From RUG14223 sp051881075 (GTDB lineage Bacteria > Bacillota > Clostridia > Oscillospirales > Acutalibacteraceae), in contig JBJEPE010000087.1 in assembly GCA_051881075.1 (NCBI GenBank), positions 1-32,542 of the forward strand: DNA of 32,542 bases. The letters run 5' to 3'. Made by a program: the position numbers and the translations under genes. Positions 24,091 to 31,037 of the stretch are shown here, piece after piece. The notes under the pieces are model-generated. The model saw nothing but the letters and a program-made list of their open reading frames with translations, was not told the origin of the DNA and did not search any database. Within the stretch, counting starts at the first letter, position 1. Every line of letters starts with the position of its first letter.

Positions 24091-24116
24091 CCCCTGCCTT
24101 ATGGCGGATGGGAGGG
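24091..24116 (+). promoter_or_regulatory. Leader hairpin overlapping the rpsU ribosome-binding site
   Basis: CCC-CTGCC (24091-24098) pairs with GGCGG (24103-24107) and, across an AT bulge, GGG (24110-24112). The 3' arm runs into the ribosome-binding sequence GGAGGG (24111-24116), eight bases before the ATG. The fold would partly hide the site and could serve translational control by S21 or another ligand; that function is inferred. Confidence 0.5.
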
Positions 24117-24123
24117 AAGATAG

Positions 24124-24300
24124 ATGGCAGAAGTCAGAATTAAAGATAACGAATCTTTGGAGAGCGCTTTGAGAAGATTTAAGAAGCAGTGCGCCAGAGG
24201 CGGTATTATCGCTGAGGTTCGTAAGAGAGAAGCTTATGAGAAGCCCTCTGTAAGACGTAAGAAAAAGTCTGAAGCAGCTCGTAAGCGCAAATACAAATAA
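24124..24300 (+). CDS. rpsU: 30S ribosomal protein S21
   Basis: A 58-residue basic protein starting MAEVRIKDNESLESALRRFK, with CARGGIIAEVRKREAYEKPS in the middle and a lysine/arginine-rich end (RRKKKSEAARKRKYK); this is S21 along its full length. S21 binds the 30S platform near the 16S 3' end and aids initiation. The ribosome-binding site is GGGAGGG. The gene has its own promoter and appears monocistronic. Its isoleucine codons are ATT or ATC only. Confidence 0.98.
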   Translation: MAEVRIKDNESLESALRRFKKQCARGGIIAEVRKREAYEKPSVRRKKKSEAARKRKYK

Positions 24301-24313
24301 TTAAAAATTATCG

Positions 24314-24369
24314 GAGCGTTTCCTAAACTCTTTGTTGCTTTTTGGTAACATAGGATTTGGGAAGCGCTC
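24314..24369 (+). terminator. Long stem downstream of rpsU
   Basis: GAGCGTTTCCTAAA (24314-24327) pairs with TTTGGGAAGCGCTC (24356-24369) over 14 positions with two G-U pairs, enclosing a 28-base T-rich interior. The stem starts 13 bases after the rpsU stop. The sequence after it (TATCACTAATTATAAC) is only weakly T-rich, so it may be a terminator, a 3' mRNA stabiliser or a processing site. Confidence 0.55.
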
Positions 24370-24447
24370 TATCACTAATTATAACTTTATTTATAAAGTA
24401 CGGGCGACAGATATATTGTTATATAATTTAATTTAAGGAGTATTGCG

Positions 24448-24954
24448 ATGGCGTTTTTTACACCTACGGGTCACGTTGAAAAAATAACCGATATAACACT
24501 TGATATGCTTAATAAATTATCGGTAGATACGCTTTTGCTTGATATAGACAATACCCTCAAGCCATACGGTGCGCAGTTGCCTGCTGACGGCGTTATGCAG
24601 TGGATAAGCTATATGAAGGATAACGGTATTAAGCTAATCGTATGCTCAAACAATTATAAGCATAACGTTGAGCCGTTTGCACAAAAGCTGGGTTTGCCGT
24701 ATGTTCATATGTGCTTAAAGCCGTCACCGTTTGGTTTTATCAGGGCCAAGCATAAGTTAAAGTCTAAGCGGAAAAATATGCTTGTAGTGGGCGACCAGCT
24801 TTTTACCGACATATTCGGCGCAAGCAATACGTTCTTAAAGTCTTTGCTTGTAGAGCCTATCAGCACAGACGGTGAAGCAAAGACTGTTGCGCTAAGGCGA
24901 ACTCTTGAACAGCGACACCGTAATAAAATTTTACAGAGAAAAAATCCGTTTTAA
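24448..24954 (+). CDS. yqeG: YqeG family HAD IIIA-type phosphatase
   Basis: 168 residues. The HAD nucleophile motif is LLLDIDNTLKPYG with D32 and D34; motif II is LIVCSNNYKHN; motif III lies around KPSPFGFIRAKHK; motif IV is VVGDQLFTDIFGAS. This is the YqeG subgroup of HAD IIIA phosphatases, related to phosphatidylglycerophosphate phosphatases; the physiological substrate in Firmicutes is not firmly established. AAGGAG precedes the ATG. In B. subtilis yqeG heads the yqeH-yqeI-nadD cluster; here it is separated from that cluster by leuS and rpsU, so the block has been rearranged. Confidence 0.92.
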   Translation: MAFFTPTGHVEKITDITLDMLNKLSVDTLLLDIDNTLKPYGAQLPADGVMQWISYMKDNGIKLIVCSNNYKHNVEPFAQKLGLPYVHMCLKPSPFGFIRAKHKLKSKRKNMLVVGDQLFTDIFGASNTFLKSLLVEPISTDGEAKTVALRRTLEQRHRNKILQRKNPF

Positions 24955-24991
24955 TAATTAAAGCGTATATTAATAAGAAAGGTTGAGTATA

Positions 24992-26065
24992 ATGCAAAAT
25001 CGTGTAGAAAAATTAGCCGCAAAGCTTAATGAAAATGAGGCTGCTATAGTTATTTCAGATATAAACAGATATTATTTAACAGGCTTTAAGTCCTCCAGCG
25101 GAGCAGTAGTTGTTACTAAGGATAAAGCTTATTTGCTTGTTGATTTCAGATATTCGGAGGCAGCGTCAAAAAAGGTTAAATCATGCGAGGTAGTGGAGTT
25201 CAAAAGAATGAATGACGCTATACAAAATATAGTGACTGAGAACGAAATCAAAGAGGTTATTATAGAGTATGAAAGCGTAGCTTTGTCTGTTGCGCTCAGA
25301 TTATTAGATAAGCTTGAAGAGGTTGGTGTACACATTAAGCCTGACGATAGACTTGAAAAGCTATTAAACAGCTTTAGAATGATAAAATCAGCCGATGAAA
25401 TAGAGCTTATCGACAGATCGCAAAGAATAACCGAAAAGGCATTTAATCATGCGCTTTCCATTATCAAAGAGGGTATAACCGAGCGTGAAATTGCCTTTGA
25501 GATTGAGATGTGTATGAGAAGAAACGGCGCAGAGGGCGTTGCCTTTGACCTAATAACTATAACAGGTGCTAAGACATCTTTACCGCACGGCGAGCCTGAC
25601 GATAATGTAGTTAAAAAGGGCGATTTCATTACTATGGATATAGGTGCGGTTTATAACGGATATCACTCAGACATGACCCGTACGGTTGCGTTAGGCAGCG
25701 TTACCGATGAGCAACGCAAGATTTATAACATAGTTCTTGAGGCACAGCTTGCCGGACTTAAAGCCGTTAAGCCGGGTGTTATCTGTTCAAGCGTAGATAA
25801 GGCATCACGTGACGTTATAACAAGCTATGGCTACGGTGAATACTTCGGACACTCTACAGGCCACAGCGTAGGACTTGAAATTCACGAAAGCCCAAGCTTC
25901 TCATATGCTTGCGATGAAATTTTACAGGCCGGTACGGTTATGACGGTTGAGCCGGGCATATATCTCCCTGACAAATTCGGTGTAAGAATTGAGGACATGG
26001 TGCTTGTTACAGAGGACGGATACCGCAACTTTACAACTATACCGAAAGAATTGATGATTTTATAA
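24992..26065 (+). CDS. M24B family Xaa-Pro aminopeptidase
   Basis: 357 residues from the ATG at 24992; a TTG at 24983 is in frame, but AAAGG (24978-24982) fits the ATG. The N-terminal creatinase-like domain (about 1-125) is followed by the pita-bread catalytic domain with all five metal ligands: D216 and D227 (MDIGAVYNGYHSDMTRT), H291 (GHSTGHSVGLEIHESP), E320 (TVEPGIYLP) and E334 (VRIEDMVLV). It should remove N-terminal residues before proline in the cytoplasm using two Mn or similar ions. In many Firmicutes such a peptidase (PapA/YqhT type) lies directly before efp; here three genes intervene. Confidence 0.94.
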   Translation: MQNRVEKLAAKLNENEAAIVISDINRYYLTGFKSSSGAVVVTKDKAYLLVDFRYSEAASKKVKSCEVVEFKRMNDAIQNIVTENEIKEVIIEYESVALSVALRLLDKLEEVGVHIKPDDRLEKLLNSFRMIKSADEIELIDRSQRITEKAFNHALSIIKEGITEREIAFEIEMCMRRNGAEGVAFDLITITGAKTSLPHGEPDDNVVKKGDFITMDIGAVYNGYHSDMTRTVALGSVTDEQRKIYNIVLEAQLAGLKAVKPGVICSSVDKASRDVITSYGYGEYFGHSTGHSVGLEIHESPSFSYACDEILQAGTVMTVEPGIYLPDKFGVRIEDMVLVTEDGYRNFTTIPKELMIL

Positions 26066-26078
26066 AGGATGCGTGCAA

Positions 26079-26597
26079 GTGGAAAAATTAAATATACAGA
26101 CAGAACGGCTTATTATAACTAAGTTTGAAAGCAGCATGGCGCATGACGTGCATATTAATTCGCTTGATGAAGATACACGCAGGTTTTTGCCTGACGAGTA
26201 CTTTGAAACAATAGAAGACGCGGCAGAAACCATAGAATTTTTAATTGGTTGTTACAGCGGTAATGACGGACCTTACGTTTACCCAATGCTGCTTAAAACG
26301 GGCGAAAATATAGGTTACGTACAGGCTGTACCGCTTAATGATGACGGACAATGGGAAATAGGCTATCATGTTGCCAAAAGATATACCGGCAACGGCTATG
26401 CGACAGAGGCAGTCAAGGCGTTTTTGCCCGTGGTTATGAGTAAGCTTGGTATAAATGAAATTCACGGTATATGTCACCGAGACAATGTAGGCTCATGCAA
26501 AGTACTTGAAAAAAGCGGTTTTACTCTTATAGAAACTGTGCAGGGAATGTATCAGGGTAAAAGCTGTATTGTCAGCAGATATATCTATAAGCTTTGA
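26079..26597 (+). CDS. GNAT family N-acetyltransferase (RimJ/RimL-like)
   Basis: 172 residues from the GTG at 26079, chosen because AAAGGA (26064-26069) is nine bases upstream; a GTG at 26073 is too close to that site. It opens with IQTERLIITKFE, the typical start of the RimJ/RimL group, contains YVQAVPLNDDGQWEIGYHVA and the acetyl-CoA loop KRYTGNGYATEAVKAFL, and ends with NVGSCKVLEKSGFTLIET. It should transfer an acetyl group from acetyl-CoA to an amine on a protein or small molecule; the substrate is unknown. The start lies 13 bases after the peptidase stop, so they are probably cotranscribed. Confidence 0.88.
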   Translation: MEKLNIQTERLIITKFESSMAHDVHINSLDEDTRRFLPDEYFETIEDAAETIEFLIGCYSGNDGPYVYPMLLKTGENIGYVQAVPLNDDGQWEIGYHVAKRYTGNGYATEAVKAFLPVVMSKLGINEIHGICHRDNVGSCKVLEKSGFTLIETVQGMYQGKSCIVSRYIYKL

Positions 26598-26623
26598 TTT
26601 TTATTTGATGCAGAGGTGTTTTT

Positions 26624-27391
26624 ATGAAGTTTAGAGTATTATCATGTTTAATCGCAATGTCGCTTATATGCACGTTTTTTACATCATGTCACGTTAATAA
26701 ACGTGAGGATGTTTCGCACTCAAGCAAAGAAGAAATTATTGACTTTGTCAATAAAATGATTAGGGAGTCTGTGTCTTTTGTATCGGTTAATGAAGAAGAT
26801 ACAGATAAAATAGTATATACATTTATGCTTGATAGCCGTAATATTGAGTTTGAAGTTTATGATGTAATATCTAATCACGGACTTAATATCGATGCAACCC
26901 AGTTCTATGATGATTACCGTCAGACTGTATTTGTAGACTATAAGACACGTATAGTTGAGGATTATGCTGACAGAAGAAAAGAGATTGCAAGTAAATATAA
27001 TATCACAGAGGAGATATATGATACACTCGGCTGCTATTGTATTACTATTGATAATTATAACGGACTTCGCAATTTAGCTGACTACATAGTTGCGTGTGAC
27101 AAGCTGTATTCATTCAATGTTAGAGTTCCTAAAAGTTCTGTAGTGCGTTTTCAGAGTGAATGCGATGTTATCTCTTTTGCAGATACAGAGCTTTCAATAA
27201 ATTGTGTAGATTACTCGCTCAGCAATGACGAAAGACTGACAAGCGATGCTGTATATGAAAAACTGGTAAAAACATATATAGAGCAACTAACCTATTTTGG
27301 ATTGACTGATGAAAACATCCCACAAAGCATTATGGATAAGTATGCACCGCCAAAGGAGAATGACAGTAAAAGTACGGTGGTAGATCTATGA
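26624..27391 (+). CDS. Putative lipoprotein of unknown function
   Basis: 255 residues. The N-terminus is a lipoprotein signal: basic start, hydrophobic MSLICTFFTSC ending at Cys22, with phenylalanine in place of the usual leucine at -3. The rest is hydrophilic, rich in Asp, Tyr and Val, with no motif I recognise. It has a segment FVSVNEEDTDKIVYTFMLDS followed by helices around EDYADRRKEIASKYN, suggesting a small mixed alpha/beta domain exposed on the outer face of the membrane. GAGGTG precedes the ATG. The stop overlaps the next gene's start (ATGA), so the lipoprotein and the following acetyltransferase are translationally coupled. Confidence 0.75.
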   Translation: MKFRVLSCLIAMSLICTFFTSCHVNKREDVSHSSKEEIIDFVNKMIRESVSFVSVNEEDTDKIVYTFMLDSRNIEFEVYDVISNHGLNIDATQFYDDYRQTVFVDYKTRIVEDYADRRKEIASKYNITEEIYDTLGCYCITIDNYNGLRNLADYIVACDKLYSFNVRVPKSSVVRFQSECDVISFADTELSINCVDYSLSNDERLTSDAVYEKLVKTYIEQLTYFGLTDENIPQSIMDKYAPPKENDSKSTVVDL

Positions 27392-27906
27392 TAATAAGAA
27401 GTGCAACGCCGGACGATGCAGAAAGGCTTATAGATATTTATGCTCCGTATATACTTAATACTGCTATAACGTTTGAGTGCGAAATTCCTACGGTAGATGA
27501 TTTTAAATCGAGAATTGAGGGTATAATAAGTAAGTATCCGTACCTTGTTGCTCAGGACGGAGATAGGGTGGTAGGCTATGCTTATGCAGGTGTTCTTATA
27601 TCACGCAAGGCCTGCGATCTGAGTGTGGAAACAAGCATTTATATAGACAAAGAATATCAACATAAGGGTATAGGCGGTATGCTGTATAATGCCCTTGAAA
27701 AGGAGCTTGCACAGCGTGGCTTTACCAATATGTACGCTTGCATAGCTTATCCTGAGAAAGATGACGAATATTTAACCGCAAACAGCGTAGATTTCCATAA
27801 ACATTTGGGATTTAAACAATGCGGAAAATTCTATCTGTGCGGTTTTAAGTTTGGTCATCAATACAGTCTGGTGTGGATGGAAAAACGGATTAATAACAAT
27901 AATTAA
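27388..27906 (+). CDS. GNAT family N-acetyltransferase (phosphinothricin acetyltransferase-like)
   Basis: 172 residues with the PAT/YwnH pattern: MIIRSATPDDAERLIDIYAP, then NTAITFECEIPTVDDFKSRI, VVGYAYAG, SVETSIYIDKEYQHKGIGG (acetyl-CoA loop) and NSVDFHKHLGFKQCGKF. Family members acetylate phosphinothricin, methionine sulfoximine or related amino acids; actual substrates are often unknown, and this should not be read as herbicide resistance. The start overlaps the preceding lipoprotein stop by four bases. No clear terminator follows before the efp promoter. Confidence 0.88.
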   Translation: MIIRSATPDDAERLIDIYAPYILNTAITFECEIPTVDDFKSRIEGIISKYPYLVAQDGDRVVGYAYAGVLISRKACDLSVETSIYIDKEYQHKGIGGMLYNALEKELAQRGFTNMYACIAYPEKDDEYLTANSVDFHKHLGFKQCGKFYLCGFKFGHQYSLVWMEKRINNNN

Positions 27907-28000
27907 TGTAAAATTTTAGAATAATGGCATTTAATATATTAAAAAATATTGCAATTTGATTAAATACGGTGTATAATCATTATGTAAAACTATTTTTTAC

Positions 28001-28029
28001 TTGACTTGATACATAAGTTAGGTTATAAT
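28001..28029 (+). promoter_or_regulatory. Sigma-A type promoter of efp
   Basis: TTGACT (28001-28006) and TATAAT (28024-28029) are separated by the optimal 17 bases. The leader to the efp ATG is about 38 bases and contains the strong ribosome-binding site AGGAGG at 28061-28066. Confidence 0.85.
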
Positions 28030-28072
28030 TAATTAGTATTTGTTTTAAATTGCATTTATAGGAGGAAAAAAC

Positions 28073-28630
28073 ATGATTTCAGCAGGCGATTTCAGAAATG
28101 GAATGACTTTTGAAATGGACGGTGGAGTTTACTCAATCGTAGAATTTCAGCACGTTAAGCCAGGTAAAGGAGCAGCATTTGTACGTACTAAGATCAGAAA
28201 CGTAATTACAGGTGCAGTTACAGAAAGAACATTCAACCCAAATGATAAATATCCTGAGGCATTTGTAGAGCGCAGAGATATGGACTATCTCTACAATGAC
28301 GGTGATCTTTATTACTTTATGGATAACGAAACCTATGAGCAGTTGCCTATCAACGCCTCAGTTTTAAGCGATAACTTTAAGTTTGTTACAGAGAACATGA
28401 CCTGTAAGGTTCTTTCTTATAAGGGTAACGTATTCGGTGTAGAGCCGCCGAACTTTGTAGTTCTTAAGGTTACACAGACCGATCCCGGATTTAAGGGCGA
28501 TACTGCTACTAACGTTACTAAGCCTGCAACTGTTGAAACAGGTGCAGAGATTAAGGTACCTCTCTTTATTGATGAGGGAGAGATGATTCAGATAGATACC
28601 CGTACAGGCGAGTATTTATCAAGAGCATAA
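28073..28630 (+). CDS. efp: Elongation factor P
   Basis: 185 residues covering all three EF-P domains. The domain I loop reads HVKPGKGAAFVRTKIRN, with the conserved lysine in PGKG at the position that is modified in many bacteria. Domain III ends VPLFIDEGEMIQIDTRTGEY. EF-P binds between the P and E sites and relieves stalling at consecutive prolines. The start MISAGDFRNGMTFEMDGG is canonical. Only one of nine isoleucine codons is ATA, against a majority of ATA in the spoIIIA genes, which indicates strong expression. Followed after 25 bases by a CD1247-like gene. Confidence 0.99.
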   Translation: MISAGDFRNGMTFEMDGGVYSIVEFQHVKPGKGAAFVRTKIRNVITGAVTERTFNPNDKYPEAFVERRDMDYLYNDGDLYYFMDNETYEQLPINASVLSDNFKFVTENMTCKVLSYKGNVFGVEPPNFVVLKVTQTDPGFKGDTATNVTKPATVETGAEIKVPLFIDEGEMIQIDTRTGEYLSRA

Positions 28631-28655
28631 TTTACAAATTACGGAGGATAATGCT

Positions 28656-29141
28656 ATGACGATTACTGAAAAAGCAGCCTATTTAAGAGGTTTAGCTGAC
28701 GGACTTAAGCTGGATGAGAGCAAGGACGAGGTTAAGGTTATTAATAAAATGCTCGAACTTATCGAGGATATGGCTGCTGAGTATTCAGATTTAAGCGATT
28801 TTGTTGATGAAGTAAGCGAGCAGGTTGATGAGATAGACGAGGATCTTGCTACATTAGAGGATGACTTTGATGAGTTTGTAGGCCTTGAAGAGTACGATGA
28901 CGACGACTATGCTTGCGATTGTGATTGCGATGACTGCGATGAGTGTTGCTTTGATGAGGACGATGTATTCTATGAGGTAACTTGCCCTACTTGCAATCAG
29001 AAGATTTGCCTTGATGAAGATATGCTCAACGACGGCGAAGTAGAATGTCCTAATTGCGGCGAAATTCTTGAATTTGACATTGATGAGGTTGTTGAGTGCG
29101 ACGAGGACGCAGAAAAAAGCGAAGAGGCTACCGAAGAATAA
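28656..29141 (+). CDS. CD1247-like protein with Cys/Asp cluster and zinc ribbon
   Basis: 161 acidic residues. The first 75 form an alpha-helical region starting MTITEKAAYLRGLADGLKLD, with heptad-like acidic helices (probably coiled coil), resembling the CD1247 N-terminal domain named from Clostridioides difficile. Residues 87-98 hold six cysteines alternating with aspartates (CDCDCDDCDECC). A zinc ribbon follows, with C110-x2-C113 and C131-x2-C134. The end is poly-acidic. The function is unknown; a metal-binding or RNA polymerase/ribosome-associated role would be a guess. It lies 25 bases after efp with its own ribosome-binding site (ACGGAGGA) and ends at a strong terminator. Confidence 0.85.
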   Translation: MTITEKAAYLRGLADGLKLDESKDEVKVINKMLELIEDMAAEYSDLSDFVDEVSEQVDEIDEDLATLEDDFDEFVGLEEYDDDDYACDCDCDDCDECCFDEDDVFYEVTCPTCNQKICLDEDMLNDGEVECPNCGEILEFDIDEVVECDEDAEKSEEATEE

Positions 29142-29191
29142 TAGTTCTCGGTCAACTGCGTTCACAGGCGTATAATTTACAATTAAAAGTC

Positions 29192-29238
29192 AAAGCCCAC
29201 ATTTTTACCTTACGGTTTAAATGTGGGCTTTAATTTTG
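29192..29238 (+). terminator. Terminator of efp and the CD1247-like gene
   Basis: AAAGCCCACATTT (29192-29204) pairs perfectly with AAATGTGGGCTTT (29219-29231), 13 bp with a 14-base loop, followed by AATTTTG. Intrinsic terminator for the plus strand. Confidence 0.92.
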
Positions 29239-29259
29239 TCTATTAATAAATTTTTCATA

Positions 29260-29313
29260 GTGGAAAAATTATACCCACATTATGTTTAACTCAATAAAGC
29301 ACAAATGTGGGTA
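29260..29313 (-). terminator. Terminator of the vanY-type gene (convergent)
   Basis: TACCCACATT (29272-29281) pairs perfectly with AATGTGGGTA (29304-29313). Read on the minus strand, the stem is followed by TAATTTTT, a good U-run, so it ends transcription of the carboxypeptidase gene. Its core CCCACATT/AATGTGGG is identical to that of the plus-strand terminator only 40 bases away. Confidence 0.8.
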
Positions 29314-29349
29314 AATATTTTTATTTAATTGCGGCTTATAAAATTCTAA

Positions 29350-30450
29350 TCATGCAGCTATTTTTTTGACGGTTACTATAAATCCGTCTGTATTATTGCC
29401 TGATATAGAGTACGACACGCCTTGCGGTATAATTATCTCGGTTTCATTATCCGGGTCATCATAATTTGCAGGAACATAGAAGATTTCCCAGTTATTCATA
29501 TCAGCATCGGTTATAGTCAGATGTTGACCCTCATAACTGAAATTTTTAACATAATTCAGGTATTCTTCCAAACAAAAGTTATTCAGCTTCATTACAGCGG
29601 CATGGGCAAGCCCTACATAGCGTAGGTGCCACGGCTCATATCCGGTTGATGTTATATCCTCTTTATCACTTTCATAACGCGTGATAAATCCGTACCTACT
29701 GCAATTATCGGCTATCCATTTATATGCACCGTCGGGCGAATATGGCTTAATTCCGTCTGCGGTTTTTATACCTAAATCGATTACATATCCTGTCTGGTGC
29801 TCGCTGTATCCTGCTTTTGCAATTTCGTTGTCAAGCTGCATTACGTAGTTTGAGTTATCTGTACCGTTATAGCATTTAAACTGCTTATCATAGCTTATGT
29901 AGCCGTTGACTATAGTTAATTGTTTGCTTCCGGTATGCTTGTAGAAATCATCAAACATATCATTCATATGAGGAATAATAACGCTGTTGACGATTATATC
30001 TTTATTTCTGAGTGAATAAGTTGATTTTATCTGACCGGAGGCTTCTGTATAGTCATGCCCGTCAATATTGCACTTGTTCATGTCATCAACCAGTATCAAT
30101 GCGCCTGCGTGTATTCTGTCGTTTGACACACGAAGCTTTAGATTTTGCGGTGATAACTGTGTGTTACTGTCGGGAACCTTAGAGCTTACATTTTCAGAAG
30201 CACTATTGCTTGATACAGAATCTGACGGGGGCTTATTCGACTCATTCCCGGCCGATTCCAGCGGAATAGTTTCAGCGCTTATACCTACGTTTTTGCTTGA
30301 TGAGGAGTTGGATTTATCATTGACGTATTTACTGCTGACGCTTGATCTGTCAGAATATATAAAAACAGCGATAACTATCAGAATAACGACTATGCGCGTT
30401 ATAATTTTTACAGTATTGAATTTGCCGTTCTCGTTATTACTTTTATCCAT
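29350..30450 (-). CDS. VanY-type D-alanyl-D-alanine carboxypeptidase (M15B)
   Basis: 366 residues. Cytoplasmic start, one transmembrane helix (about residues 14-32), a long Ser/Asn-rich linker (about 34-100), then an extracytoplasmic M15 peptidase domain. Zinc ligands are H218 and D225 (YSEHQTGYVIDLGI) and H275; E272 in YEPWHLRYVG is the catalytic base. Such enzymes trim the terminal D-Ala from peptidoglycan stem peptides or related dipeptides. No VanR/S/H/A genes are nearby, so a housekeeping wall role is more likely than glycopeptide resistance. The ATG has TAAGG/TAGGA upstream on the minus strand. It lies downstream of mscL on the same strand with a 149-base gap. Confidence 0.92.
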   Translation of the reverse strand: MDKSNNENGKFNTVKIITRIVVILIVIAVFIYSDRSSVSSKYVNDKSNSSSSKNVGISAETIPLESAGNESNKPPSDSVSSNSASENVSSKVPDSNTQLSPQNLKLRVSNDRIHAGALILVDDMNKCNIDGHDYTEASGQIKSTYSLRNKDIIVNSVIIPHMNDMFDDFYKHTGSKQLTIVNGYISYDKQFKCYNGTDNSNYVMQLDNEIAKAGYSEHQTGYVIDLGIKTADGIKPYSPDGAYKWIADNCSRYGFITRYESDKEDITSTGYEPWHLRYVGLAHAAVMKLNNFCLEEYLNYVKNFSYEGQHLTITDADMNNWEIFYVPANYDDPDNETEIIIPQGVSYSISGNNTDGFIVTVKKIAA

Positions 30451-30599
30451 ACTGTCCTACCTTACTTAGCGATTCTTTGTTTATATGCCTTCAATATCTA
30501 TGGTTGCTGATTATCTCTGCGACCGTTTTTCTCATTTAATTTTGGCTGTTGTTAGCTTTCCGGCAGGAGCTTCAGCATTAGCTCCCTCAGCTTCTCTGT

Positions 30600-31037
30600 C
30601 TATTCTGCGTCTTCTGACTCTTTTTCTTCTTCCGCAGGAAGTTCAGAAGTACAGTGTGGGCAACGTGTAGCTTTAATGCTGATTTCTGACTGACAGAATG
30701 GACAGGTCTTGGTTGTTTTTTCTTTAACCTCTTCTTTTTTGCCTAAGCTTTGTAGCTTATTTATTGCCTGAACAAGCATGAATATAACAAATGCGATGAT
30801 TATAAAGTTAATAAGTGCGGTTAAAAATGCGCCATACTTTATATCTACACCGTTTATGGTTAATACAAGATAAGAAAGATCCGTGTTTGCTATCAGTCCG
30901 ATGAGAGGGGAGAACACATCTCCTACAAGTGAGTTAATGATTGACTGGAATGCAGCACCGATGATAACAGCAACTGCCAGATCCATAACGTTGCCTCTTA
31001 AAGCAAATTTTTTGAATTCAAGTAAAAACTTCTTCAT
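30600..31037 (-). CDS. mscL: Large-conductance mechanosensitive channel MscL with C-terminal zinc ribbon
   Basis: 145 residues. The N-terminus is classic MscL (EFKKFALRGNVMDLAVAVII), with pore helix TM1 at about residues 16-46, a periplasmic-side loop, and TM2 at about 70-95 (FLTALINFIIIAFVIFMLVQ). In place of a plain C-terminal helix there is a zinc ribbon, CPFC at 112-115 and CPHC at 126-129, then an acidic end. MscL forms a pentameric membrane pore that opens under tension and releases solutes on osmotic downshock. AAGGG lies eight bases before the ATG on the minus strand. Directly after the stop, another frame continues for 22 codons with a similar Ala/Glu-rich composition, which may be a lost tail. 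Confidence 0.97.
   Translation of the reverse strand: MKKFLLEFKKFALRGNVMDLAVAVIIGAAFQSIINSLVGDVFSPLIGLIANTDLSYLVLTINGVDIKYGAFLTALINFIIIAFVIFMLVQAINKLQSLGKKEEVKEKTTKTCPFCQSEISIKATRCPHCTSELPAEEEKESEDAE

Noticed and set aside
27950..27978. Second efp promoter using TTGATT and GTATAAT
   Set aside because: The boxes are only about 12 bases apart; the pair at 28001/28024 has correct 17-base spacing.
29272..29313. Short CRISPR-like or repeat array from recurring CCCACATT arms
   Set aside because: Only two inverted pairs with different loops and no spacers; they are explained as two terminators.
29350..30450. Vancomycin resistance gene
   Set aside because: Only the M15 peptidase fold is shared; no vanRS, vanH or ligase genes are present, and such carboxypeptidases are common wall enzymes.
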